Assembly: GCA_947247005.1 (NCBI GenBank)
Contig: OX365949.1
Coordinates: 3,358,001 to 3,422,000 of the forward strand
DNA: 64,000 nucleotides
Direction of reading: 5' to 3'
Origin: Spisula solida
Lineage: Eukaryota > Mollusca > Bivalvia > Venerida > Mactridae
The translations under genes were made by a program, and so were the position numbers. Position 1 is the stretch's first letter. The number at the start of each line of letters is the position of its first letter. This document shows positions 31,707 through 43,100 of this stretch, piece by piece. The notes beneath the pieces are model-generated. The model saw only the letters and a list, made by a program, of their open reading frames with translations, had not been told where the DNA came from and made no database searches.

Positions 31707-31960
31707 ATCCCCCGCCGAAGGCGAAGGGATATAGTAAAGTATGCGTCTGTCCGTACTTCCCACTTGTAGTTGTATGATGTAGAACAATAATCTATAGTTA
31801 GATTCTATTCATTCCGTTGCTTACGGGGTGCAAAATGTTGCTTATGGGATTTTACAAACAAAAGAATGAACAAAAGAAAACCCCACCATGTCAAGTCAGT
31901 GAGAACGTCCGTGCGCCTCTCCGTCGGTTCGTCCCATATATTGTTCAGAGTATAACTCAA
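31707..31960 (+). repeat. Repeat with cataagcaaca cassette, copy 2
   Basis: It starts tatcccccgccgaaggcgaa, with a run of tccgt motifs. From about 31780 to 31935 it shares, in reverse, the block 5060-5205 of the first minisatellite-bearing element (attctattcattccgttgct, gcaaaatgttgcttatggg, gtcaagt). The termini differ from that element, so the cassette moves between families. Confidence 0.7.
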
Positions 31961-33129
31961 ACTAGTTGAGGTATTGACTTGAAACTTTGTATGTGAATAG
32001 ATGTCAACTAGGAGAAGTGTAGTGACCAAGCACCAGAACTTTATATGGCTCAGTCTTGAAATTACATCCCCTTGTTTCATACTATATTGATCCAAATTTC
32101 AGTATACAATGTACTGTTTGTGTTTAGGTGCGTATAAACGAAGGTTTAGTATGAATGTATGTTTGTATAAGTACACATACATACTCAGTCTATAATAACG
32201 AATGTTTGTTGATATATGTATTTTTTGTTTATATTTCATGAATTAATTATTAGACTTGGTACATGTATACATATATTGGTAGTTTGGTTTACTTAAATGA
32301 TCTTGTACATGCATTTTATCAATTATATTAAAACACTATGTGTATACATATATCACGAGTTCGTTCTAGAATAATCCGGGAAACAACTTGAATTGGCGAA
32401 ATTAGTGACGAATTTGTGGAAGATCATAACAAGTGAAGAGAAACCAAATGTAGGCGGTAAGCTACCGTGAAGAAAAGTGAAAGTGAATTTAGACCACTAA
32501 TCCATGTTGTAAACAAATACTTGTAATATATATTAAATATATATTATGTTAACTACCTGAATTGAAGTGTGAAGCGTCCTGCAACGCTACCACCACTTCC
32601 TCCTTGTAGATCTGTAAAAGTACATCCTTTGTGCAAACTATTGGAAAATATGTATATGTTTAAAACAAATAATAATATGATGTAGATTTATACTTCGTTA
32701 ATTTTCAGCATAAAGTTTACATGTATAGATTATTTATGTTATTGTATTTCGATTAATAGATACAAACATTAAGCAAAAAACAGGAATGCAGCTTCTATTG
32801 TAATTGAAAGAAAGACAAGCTCCAGTTTAGTAGTTTGCAATGTAGTTTTGGAGGTGAAACATTCTGTTAAAATTAATCTCCATATTTTTTCAACACAAAT
32901 GTCAATGAAATGTAACGTACATTTTATCTTCAATGTTTTTTATCGTTTTCACCTGACACTTACTGATCTCTATTACCCCTTTTCACTGTTAAAATAGATT
33001 TTATAAATTTCACAGCCATCATTTATCGAAATCCTCATTTTCTAAACATGTTCTTATTTTCAGAGGTTATAAATGAACTTAAAATAATAATAATGTAGTT
33101 TAAAAAGAGCTTTAGCATTTTATTGCAGG
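31961..33129. other. No gene recognised
   Basis: AT-rich, with tac/tat-rich runs (32130-32350) and no supported ORF. Confidence 0.4.
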
Positions 33130-33400
33130 TTTTAACAACCGATTGTTGACAATATCAGAACGTTACCTATATCAGACGAGAGCCATACTGAACACACCTG
33201 GACGTCCGGAGGCTATTGCTGCAAGAGTTGCTCAGGCTTTTCAACAATGGAACATCAAGGCTGCCTCGACGTGTTATCCGTGGAAGGCCAACATATGTTT
33301 TTCAAGTACGCTACTTTGCTGTATGAGCAGAGGTCAGGGATTTGATAGACAATACCTTGCTGCTTATGGATTAGGTGTAATTCCTACTACATAGATCTCT
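33130..33400 (+). pseudogene. Unrecognised coding-like fragment (GRPTY motif)
   Basis: It follows an acceptor-like ttttattgcag. One frame is open (RYLYQTRAILNTPGRPEAIA). Another reads RVIRGRPTYVFQVRYFAV before a stop, reminiscent of the GRPxY HTH region of some integrase-like element proteins. The frames conflict, so it is a decayed fragment or two overlapping readings. Function is unknown. Confidence 0.25.
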
Positions 33401-33856
33401 GCCTAACTATTGAAATTTTATCAAATAACACTCCATAAGTTAAAACAGTTGTTCAGTAACTTTTTACCTTGAACTGTTTCATGTATACCTCCTTAGAACA
33501 GCTTGATGGTCAGTTGTATTAAAGGTTAGGAACCACCCAATATATTTGTTCTTTAGTTCAATGTAAAGTGACAATGGCCGGCCTCAGATTTAAACAAGTT
33601 TTAGTCTATGGCCACCTGGCACTCACATATCGTCTAAATATCAAGAGTTCAAGTTTAAACAGTTTCACTGCATCCCATACATATTCACAATGACTTTAAA
33701 CTCTATTTCATGATTTCAAAGCATTATGGTCAATCAATACAAATGTACCACCATTTCCAGTCAATCCAACGTTTCGTTCAGGACTTTCACAACATTGAGT
33801 TAAATGTATCTGAATGTTACTCTACTAGTATTATATATTACTTGTTTCATTTGCAG

Positions 33857-34167
33857 GGGACCCACCAACCAAAAGCGTAATTTCCAGCCGAAAGCCTTTA
33901 TCGTCAGGGCAACAATTAAATTGACCTTCGTTGGGATGCTGACCAGCTCCAGGGCTATATTGAGCGTTCCCATGTTGTTTGGTGTGGAGTATGAACTTTG
34001 CTATAATCCAAATAGACCAGGTCTTGAGGTGATTCAAGCGACAACACCATTAGAAATAAAGACTTTTTATCAGCTGGTCAGATCATCAAGATCAAAGAAT
34101 GCACCTAGAATTATTATTCGCCCACGACAGATTATTACACCAGCCACTGGACACTCCAACGGTATAT
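33857..34167 (+). other. Unrecognised open segment, exon-like
   Basis: About 100 codons open between an acceptor-like catttgcag and a donor-like acg/gtatat. It reads, for example, FVGMLTSSRAILSVPMLFGV, then FYQLVRSSRSKNAPRIIIRP. Splice-like borders and a basic C-terminal end are all that supports it. No family is recognised. Confidence 0.25.
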
Positions 34168-34325
34168 AATTTTAAAGAATTCCCTGATTGAAATTATTTA
34201 TCTCAGTTAAAGGAAGGAATAGCTGCCTTACGCAGCATGAGCAGGATGACGCCTCGGTGGAGTGTGTGACCATCGAGGAATCAATTGCAGCTTTTTGAGG
34301 CGAGGTCATATTTTTATGATCAGGC

Positions 34326-34545
34326 AAATGAAAGCTACAAGATTAAACAGCGAAGGGATTTTGAATTAATGGAATTAGTTGAAAGAATACGATGAACTAG
34401 TGCGTATCCACAATGACTTAATTTCAGTAATCTGGAGTATTATTAATAAACGTTAAATTAGTTATTGTGATATTTTCGCAAATGCACCAGTAGTTCGCGG
34501 TGTTGGTCTGCAGAAACCGAACATTATTGGAACTTATTGAAACTT
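34326..34545 (+). repeat. Dispersed repeat B, copy 2
   Basis: Matches 4130-4340 in the same orientation, with small indels. Confidence 0.7.
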
Positions 34546-34749
34546 TGATATTCTTATACATCCAACGTTTGCAGGATTGTTACATTTTGACGTCCGTAGC
34601 CTTGCGATGGGCCAAACGCAATTCTCTAAATATGCTGCTAAAGTTTTGTATCTATCATTTTTGACTGACGCCACCGCTAACGACTTCGAAAAGGAACATG
34701 TATGGGGTTTGTTATACTAGCATTGATTGTTTGTCCGTGTCCTAAAAGT

Positions 34750-34900
34750 TGATCAAACCCCTGATGAGCCTTGTAGGCGAAATACATTTGGTTTTATTAA
34801 ATTAAATTAAAACGTTTCTTATACGCCTGATGAGTCTTGTAGGAGAAATGCATTGGGTTTTTTAATTGTGACGTTTGTTATACCCCTGATGAAATGCATT
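34750..34900 (+). ncRNA. Tandem hammerhead-ribozyme-core-like motifs
   Basis: At 34761-34782 the sequence is CTGATGA, GCC, TTGTA, GGC, GAAA: the invariant CUGAUGA and GAAA boxes flanking a 3-bp stem II with a 5-nt loop. A second, weaker copy is at 34827-34848 (ctgatgagtcttgtaggagaaa), and a third at 34886 has lost stem II (ctgatgaaatg). Stems I and III and a NUH cleavage site are not clear, so activity is doubtful. Confidence 0.35.
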
Positions 34901-34989
34901 GTGTTTTATAATGACATTATGGAGTTTTTGCGTGTTCATTTTCTCAATGCTCGTATATTCATTTTCTGTATTCATTTTTCGGAATGGTA

Positions 34990-35770
34990 GATCATTCATA
35001 GGCACCGACGAATAACTCTTAGCTGACATAAGAACAAATCAACGCCATTTGTTTTCGAATCTACGTTCCTGCTTACCCTACTACAGCAGTCCAAAAGTTT
35101 AGGCTTCCATATTGGCTGGAACGATTTTAATCCAGAGACATGGACTAACATTTAAGAAAATCAATGGAGACTGAAACTCGGTTGCTAGTGCATTAGTCAG
35201 TTGGCAAAAATGTCTGCAACTCATTATTAAATCATGCATGTGTTGAAGATGACATTTTTAATGCTGACGTGACTGTGATATTCTTCCGTGCACCTCATTT
35301 TTAATGCTGACGTGACTGCGATATTCTTTCGTGCACCTCATTTTGAATGCTGATGTGACTGCGATATTCTTTCGTGCACCTCATTTTAAATGCTGACGTG
35401 ACTGTGATATTCTTTCGTGCACCTCATTTTTAATGCTGACGTGACTGCGATATTCTTTCGTGCACCTCATTTTTAATGCTGACGTGACTGCGATATTCTT
35501 TCGTGCACCTCATTTTTAATGCTGACGTGACTGCGATATTCTTTCGTGCACCTCATTTTTAATGCTGACATGACTGCGATATTCTTTCGTGCACCTCCAG
35601 ATAAAACATTTGCATTTAAGGCAGTTGATTATCATAGCGGTAAAGTCTGTAAGGAACGATTTACAGCCTTAGTTTGCGCCAACGTTAGTGTTACTGAACG
35701 AACTCCACTCTTGAAAATATGCTTACAGTAACAAGAGACACATTACTATAGATTATCTAAAATTATTTTA
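34990..35770 (+). pseudogene. Tigger/pogo-like transposase remnant, copy B
   Basis: Collinear with 31210-31700: ggcaccgacgaataactctt, the GWL-type HTH piece (about 35090-35140), then the DDE start FNADMTAIFFRAPPDKTF (about 35560-35615) and KVCKERFTALVCANVS. The catalytic NADET is NADMT here, with Asp kept and Glu lost. Between the pieces, part of the exon is repeated eight times. Confidence 0.8.
35253..35596. repeat. 43-bp tandem repeat, 8 copies, within transposase exon
   Basis: The unit (catttttaatgctgacgtga, then ctgcgatattctttcgtgca) is the coding sequence for the NADxTAIFFRA block. Period 43 is not a multiple of three, so the array breaks the frame. Repeats are nearly identical, implying recent expansion. 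Copy A has a single unit. Confidence 0.92.
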
Positions 35771-36040
35771 TATTTCCGATTGCAGGAGAGCCCTTCTGGC
35801 ATCGTGACCAACCTAAAAGAGAGGGCGTGTTGTCTACTCGGAGTGTGTTGGCTCTGCCATTTCAATCAGTAGGGCATACCACCAGGGCCGTTGATATGTT
35901 GAAGTCAAGGGCCAAGACAAAGGCTTCCTAGGATTTAGTTCACTATGTTGACAGGCAACAGTTACGGTGCACCATCATCTCCTAGTTGAGTCGTGGTATG
36001 TTTTCGAACAAACCATTAGAAACAACAATAAATGTGAAGG
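35771..36040 (+). pseudogene. Possible MULE-type transposase scrap
   Basis: The weak reading LVHYVDRQQLRC, then MFSNKPLETTINVK, recalls the Y.DR.W...W..F...R.NNDVEGWH region found in invertebrate MULE-like proteins. Degraded and short. Confidence 0.3.
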
Positions 36041-36475
36041 TAATATATTTGTAAATTATACGAGGTATATATGTCACGAGCTGTCAGTTGGGATTCTAAC
36101 CTTTGCTGCACGATTTTAACCTCGACTATTTCTTACTTCTATATAGCACATGAATATTTGAATTATAGTAGTAGGGTATAACCGTGTATTAATTTGACCA
36201 TCATCCAAATTTATCGATCGGGAAACGTTATTCCCGTGCTTCTATGAAGTCACAAAAAGCACGAAATCCACGTTCATCACTAACGCATGATAAATTTGGT
36301 ATTATCTGCATCAAATCCTTTGTAAAAAAAGCTAAAAAGGAAAGAAAATCACAATAAGAGTTAAAGGTTTCGGAATAAAGATTCCGCGATTGTGCTCGAA
36401 GAGATGGATTGTTCAGTTTTATGACACCAACCAAAAGGTAACGACCCTATAAAGCAAGAAATCACAGCATATTTA
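36041..36475. other. No gene recognised
   Basis: AT-rich sequence. A 68-codon minus-strand ORF (36228-36434) has no recognisable domain. Confidence 0.4.
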
Positions 36476-36740
36476 ATGTCTAAATGTATTTACATTAACC
36501 CCCTAAAATACCAGAAGGATAATGGTGAAAAATATCCAACTCTTGTCAGTCTGGCAAGGAAATATTCTGTAGTACCTCGGCTCCTTTTCAGCACTTGTTC
36601 AGCATTGCAGGAAAGTTTTTCGGCCGTAGGGAACCATTTTGGATCTGGTACCCGCAAATCGCGTTAGCCACTATGTAGCGGCCGGACACAGATATTGTTT
36701 CCTTCATTAAACGCCAATTCTTCACTTTCAAACAAATATT
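36476..36740 (+). pseudogene. hAT transposase C-terminal remnant
   Basis: EKYPTLVSLARKYSVVP resembles the start of the hAT family dimerisation region (YP.L..LA..YL..P). A shifted SALQESFSAVGNHF follows, resembling S..ERVFS..G. A further weak match continues past the stop at 36667 (RPDTDIVSFIKRQF). Only the tail remains. Confidence 0.6.
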
Positions 36741-36847
36741 TATTTTTGGAAATCGGTATTCAAGGCCAGATATACGTTAGAATCAATTATGCAGGACTTG
36801 GACAAATGGCAAATTATCCCGAATCGTACCAGCTATTAGGAAATATA

Positions 36848-36927
36848 ATAATATTAAGTCGGACAGGGAAGGCAGCACTCAATTTTACCAGCCGAGCACA
36901 GACAATATAAAAAAAGGCACAATGCCC
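36848..36927 (-). repeat. 90-bp repeat C, copy 2 (reversed)
   Basis: The reverse complement matches 20350-20441 with small differences; it ends cacaatgccc on the plus strand. Confidence 0.85.
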
Positions 36928-37304
36928 AACTGATTCCAATTAAACAGGAATATTATTATGGGCATTATGCACCTATCACTAGTTTGCCCCGGGGAGCGGC
37001 CGGGCAGACACAGAGGAATTAGTCGAGTTTTCTTTGATGGTCTAAATTCACCAATACGGGATCTAAAACCCGTCTAACTTGAGTCTTTTCAGCCTGTCAA
37101 CTTCTCACCTGTCGGGAATCGTCTTCTTTGTAAAACCCCGTGTAGTTATCAAACAGTCGTGTATAATGCCTTTTTGTTGCGATAGCAAAAAACGTTTGGG
37201 GTAACTAGAAATTGTGTCCATGGGACACCGACACGGGTGTCCCCATTATAGCACATATAATTTTAAATGGTGAAGGAGAGGGGAAAAAGAAGGTTGAGGT
37301 AACA

Positions 37305-37835
37305 TCATTAATGACAAAGGTCCATCATTCAGGTAAAAAAGACACAGCGAAAATTCAATTCTTAACGGTTATCTATACATTGAGATTGTTAATCGGAGAA
37401 AGTTTGAAGAAATTCCACTTACGAGTTTATGAGGAGTTCATCAACACAAAAACTTGTTCACTGTGGGTATAATAGTAAAAGTAACAAAGGGACATTACTT
37501 ATTATTACTCTAAGACTTGTAAAAATTGACACAGCAAACATTCCATCCTTAACAGTCATCTATACATTAAGGTTGTTATTATGTGAAGGTTTAAAGAAAT
37601 TCCACTTAACAGTTCAACACACAAACTATTTCACTATGGGGTATATATTAATGTAACAAAGGGCCAAAATTCTTGTAAAAAATTGACGCAGCAAACATTC
37701 CATCTTTTACGGTCATCTATACATTGAAGTTGTTATTGTTTTAAAGTTTGAAAGAATTCCACCAAACAGTTTATTAGGAGTTCATCACACAATATTTGTG
37801 TTACGTACGGACGGTCGGACAGACAGCACCAATGC
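37305..37835 (+). repeat. Tandem repeat, 3 units of about 155-180 bp
   Basis: Units begin near 37345, 37525 and 37680 with gacacagc..a.attc, then tctatacattgag, tttgaagaaattccactta. The array ends in gtacggacggtcggacagac, the type of end seen in other mollusc tandem-repeat elements. ORFs inside are repeat-driven. Confidence 0.8.
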
Positions 37836-38084
37836 TAGGTTTCTTCTTATTTATGTTAACAGTTAAGAATTGTATCAAATAGCCTTGTCATTTGACTTTA
37901 AACACACACAAATGTGCGACGAAAGTTCTTGTATAGATTAAAATAAAATGATGAATGTTTCAAAGCATATTTCGAACAATCTAAAGCGCGGGATTTTTCC
38001 ACGGATTATGTGGGCATTACTCAATATGTGCCTAAATATAGTCCATAGAATTTGACACGACTCTCTGTATAAGATATCGACTGA

Positions 38085-38205
38085 GTAGGTGGTCTATCTG
38101 GGTTGGACAGACCTGGTCACGGTTTTCACGTGAACACCGAGAGCGCGCAGCGCTCGAGGTGTTTCGTGAAAGCCGTGACCAGGTCTGTCCTACACAGACC
38201 GATGT
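38085..38205. repeat. Palindromic element with GC-rich loop, second example
   Basis: The left arm 38105-38138 (ggacagacctggtcacggtt...) and right arm 38157-38190 are near-perfect inverted repeats around gagcgcgcagcgctcg. It is similar in design, not sequence, to 20581-20681. Confidence 0.85.
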
Positions 38206-40160
38206 ACGAGGTTGTTATCCGACTTCACGCCATACGACCAATTGATATGTCGGACCAATAACACTGATAGTAACCTACGATCGTTGAAATAGGCTTTTGC
38301 TTTACTGTCAAGTGTTTCTAAATTTGTGTCGAAAATAATCAATGTTCCATGTGCAGATAAGTTCATATTCGCTGTATACTACAGCGGTTATTGTGTCGTA
38401 ACGGTTCATGTTTCGTACAGTCAACATTATCTTTTAAATAACGAGTTATATTTTGTCGGAGATGACGTTGTGTATGGGTTGTGTAGAATTTTGAGGTATT
38501 ACCTTTGTCTAGATAAACACACTCACCAAACCTGGAGATTACTCGACATTCTTCGGTGTTTACGTCTTACGTCTAGGAACTCAGGATAATAACTGACGAT
38601 TGACAGAGACTGTGACTTCCGGTACACATTTGATCTTCCGGTCAGAACAGTGGAACATGTTCTGCTCTTGACCAAATACCACAAATCACAACACTTGCAC
38701 CTGGCAAACGCCTTTCAATTGATAGCTTGAATGCTTTTTCTTCATCTAATTCTAGCACTAGTTTGTTTAGTTATTCTAGTGTTACATTATCGGCGAGACC
38801 ATGGAAGATTGTATGTTTTGGCGTTTGAGTTTGTATGGATATATGTTGGTCCGAAAGTGATTAGTTGTTGCTGAGTATCTTGGCATATTACTGAGAGATA
38901 TTGTATACTGTAGGTGTAACGTGAAAATCTCCAACATTGTACATTTTGTCAACACCTGGAACTGTTCGAGTAGGGCTGCAAACACGCTTCACATTAGGGA
39001 TCTGTTGTTCATTATTAAATATTGAAACAACTAATTTATGTTGCGACCCTTTCAAATGCTTCACACTGTTCACTAAATCGTGCGTCTTCCCCAATTCTTC
39101 TACGCATGAAATGTGGTCGGGTGTATTTCCTGACTGCGTTGCTGATTACTGTTTTATGTATTTGATACTGTGTATCTGCTTGTCATTTCGTTGTTTCAAA
39201 TTGACCGATTTTACAAATTGTGTACTCAATTCTTTCTTTAGGTTGCTTTTAACACTGTCTTTTGCACGAATGTAATACATCGGTATTCTTGATAGAATTT
39301 TCGCGTAGTTTCCGACACAGAAAATACCCTATATACTCTACAAGAGCAGTATCTGTGGATAACTGGGGCATTGATAATGGTCTGTTAATAACCCATGTAC
39401 ATTGTCGAACCCTTTGTACTGGCATTTACAGTGTTCTACAGTCGTTTTAATATTACCATTTCACTTTAATTTACGCTCCCTACAGCGCTTTGATTTCCAC
39501 TTAACCGTTACAATTCACACGCTGCTTAAACTACTAGAATATTTTGATATTTGACCTTTACAAAACTGCTGTGAACTCTGATACACATTTTCATTGGCTG
39601 ATGGAAGTTTGCTTGTTTGTATATAGAGCAGAGAGTTTATAGTGAATATGAAGACTTACGTGTTGAAAGGTTTAAACGAGTACACACTGTATGAGGTTTA
39701 AATATTTCATGATTCTATTGACTGGTCATTATTTATTTGTTTCAATCAATATGTGAACTGATAGTGCGAGAGTTTTAATTAATAATACAAGTCATTCTTT
39801 TAACACACGAGCGTTTTATATACAATGCATTTAAAAACCCGTTTACATTATCACATTTGCCTCGCTGTACGCTGGTTTTGGATTCCCCTGTCTAAAAATA
39901 GCAATAGCGCTAATACACTAGCGATAATGCAGAGCCTAGAAACGATGTAGTTTCGGGCGAGGCAATTGGAGAGTAACTTTAATTAGGCTAAGGTTTAATT
40001 GACACGTATATTTTTTCCTGCGTATCATATTTTTTAAACAACACACCGTTTCTTTTATAAATAGTTATTTATGCGTTATCACGCTCGTGAAATGAATAAT
40101 TTTGGTGACGTACCATTTAACCATGTCCCGAAGTTGTCCCAAAATTTTGAGTTACCTCTA
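38206..40160. other. No gene recognised
   Basis: Nearly 2 kb with only short, unsupported ORFs (for example 38326-38589 and 38937-39275). Confidence 0.4.
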
Positions 40161-43100
40161 ACACGGTGGGGAAACCACGTGACCAAAAGTGGTGCAGTGC
40201 ACGATTTTCGGCTCAAAATAACGTCGATTCAGGTAGGTTTTTTCACTCTAACTTCTTTGATACACCATTGTTTTTAGTCAGATAGCGCGCATAAACCCCG
40301 CGATTGAAAGCGGTTTCATTGGCTTTATGGATCTTGATGCAATTCTACTCCGTTTTTATGTAATCCTTGCCCAACCGATTCCAAATTTGTGAAATGTTTA
40401 GATAACGTACACTTCAGTTCGCAAATTATGCATCTAGCACAGCTTCTGTGGCAAATATTCTGTCAAATTATGGATTAAATGGACGCTAGTTAATATTCTA
40501 AGCAGTGTGTGAAATATAAAATATGCCTCTTAAGAAACTTTGGAAATATCAACATACGAAGGGTTTGGTAACGTACACTTTGCCATATTTCTGAAGGTAA
40601 CGTACACGTAAAAAGTTTCATTTCTAACAATCGAACTGAATACTACAATTAACTCGTCGATTAATAAATAGTTTATAGGTAAGCCCGACTAAATACAAAC
40701 AAATAATCTATACCCGCATAAACATGTTGTTTATTCACAAATACAAAGTTTTTGAAGTCATATATTTGCAATAAAAATAGGCCTACTCGAGGAATTTTTG
40801 CTTTGAAATGTGGACTGTATATATAGAGCGGTTAAAATATTGTGTAATATTATAACATGGTGAGATAAACATTACTAGATCTATAGATAGAATTTGACCT
40901 CTTAGCCGTAACCTTCGAATATTTACTATATAAAGTATATAGCTAAAAGTGCAGTCACGACTCAATACTCGTCTTCGATCTATAAACATCAATACTTCTA
41001 GATGATATATCTATAGTCTGCCGACGACAACACTACAGTTACTTTTGTTTACAAATGCAAATAAAAATGTATTGTGATTTATAGTCATTTTCGTTAGAAA
41101 ACAAAGGATTTTGTTATCATCGAACTATACAGATGTTGATCGAAAACGAGTAATGCGTCATGACTGAATTTTCATATAGTTTATACCCAAAGGTTCTATA
41201 GATCTATATCTCTCTTCGTAATACACGCGAGTAATAAACATTCAAATGAGGCATATACAAGGGCGAGTCACTTTATTTATGTATGTATACATGTGTATTA
41301 TACACATTGTCAAAAATGTAAAAGAATAAATTTTTAGAATAAAATAAATTTTACATCCAATTACGAGCCCTCTTGGGCATATATAAGCACACAATAACAG
41401 ATGTACACGAACATTAGAGCTATAGCCATAATTAAACATGACGATGGGTGCGTTAACCGCGGGTATGAATAAAATCGTGACGAAATGTACTTACGGAACA
41501 TCTGACAACTACAGTCGTTTCGGCTAATTCTGCGCTGTTTTTGTGCATGTTTGTTACTTATGAAAAGTCTTACCATCACAAAAACGGCATCGGATTACAA
41601 ATAAGATTGGGACGAAATGTACTAGCGGGACATCTGACAACTACAGTCGTTTCGGCTAATTCTGCGCATCGGCTAATTCTGCGCACCTTAATTTGCATAT
41701 TGTAAGATTATTGAAAATGCTTTCCATAGAATCAATGCATGGGTAATAGGTTGATACCCCCTGACCCTAACTTTGGTATTTAGAGTCTTATATCATGGGT
41801 CAACGTGCTCGCGGTATAATTCTCTACACTTACCGAAATCATCTTGGTTTAGTTTATTTACACCATGTTATAATATATTTTCAGCTCTGCAAGTCAGAAC
41901 TTCTTCTAGAAACCTTTGATACAGTACCGACCAAAGCTCGATCATGATCAACAGTAGTTGATCAAAAAACATGTAGGAAGATTTATCAACACCAGAAGTG
42001 GACTTGATCAAAATTTCACCAGCACCATTGAATGGCCTCAAACATTATGTATGCAGTGCTGGTACAAGCACACATCTTGACAGTTCGATGACAACACATG
42101 GTTTGAACATAACCAATAGTCTATATTAACAGTTCCATGGGTTTCAGTGTCAACCCGCAATCTACGATAAATAATGAACATCCCATAGTTGGTCACCCAG
42201 CAGACAAGCAGACATTCGCAGTATTTTCAAACTTGGTGCACGTGTGATGGTTATGAATAATTTACCTCAAAAATCACACGGCATTGTCAAGAAATAAACC
42301 AAGCCCGTCAAGTCGTGTTCACGTTGAAACAGTTGACCTGGTGATATCCTGTGGCTAGTTTCTGTCACTTGTTAAAAGGGACGTAGTCGATTCGTTTTGA
42401 ATCAAATAATCTGTGCGAACACATTGTGGTACTTTATTTTTGCCGATACTTCATTATACACCTGTTGAAATCTCTATGTAGATGTTTAGAGGTAGGAACG
42501 GGTAATATTCTTCCTGTTCTGTCAAACTTTGACCAGAAAATTGTCAATGTTGATTTTAATCCACATGTGGAGATGTTGGTGGTTCCTTGTGGAAAGGACT
42601 TTAAGGTAATGGCAAGTCATACCATTCAATAAAATTTTCCAATCATGTTGATTTTCTTCCACAGGTGGAAAGGTTGGTGTTACCTTGTGGAAAGGTATAG
42701 AAAACATGCCAGGAAAACTTAAATGCTGTAAATGACATGTAGACAACAATAGTTAAACACTCTAAGAAAGTATTATTTATTCAATGTATGTATGTTTTGT
42801 TATTACAGTACAGTATATTTGTATATAAAATGCACTTATTAAACCAAAATAAAATATTGCGTTTAATAAGTATAATTACTGTCTGTTGATATAAACCCTA
42901 CTTTAACACTATCAGAATAATGCACATTTCTACACTCCACCATTTTTATCTAGGTTCTCTAACCAGATCAGGTTGGTTTGTAATCCAACTGACAGCCTGC
43001 TATCAAAGAATAGCTGCTGTGGTAGAAAACCATTTTATTGAAATTGCAAAACAAACTATAGCCCGAAACAAATTAACCTGGTCCTCGACCTTTAAGCATT

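Noticed and set aside
37212..37656. Two overlapping 75-86-codon ORFs
   Set aside because: Produced by the tandem repeat; the same peptide recurs with the unit period.
42520..42720. Tandem gene-like repeat with tggaaagg blocks
   Set aside because: A short imperfect duplication without an open frame across both units.
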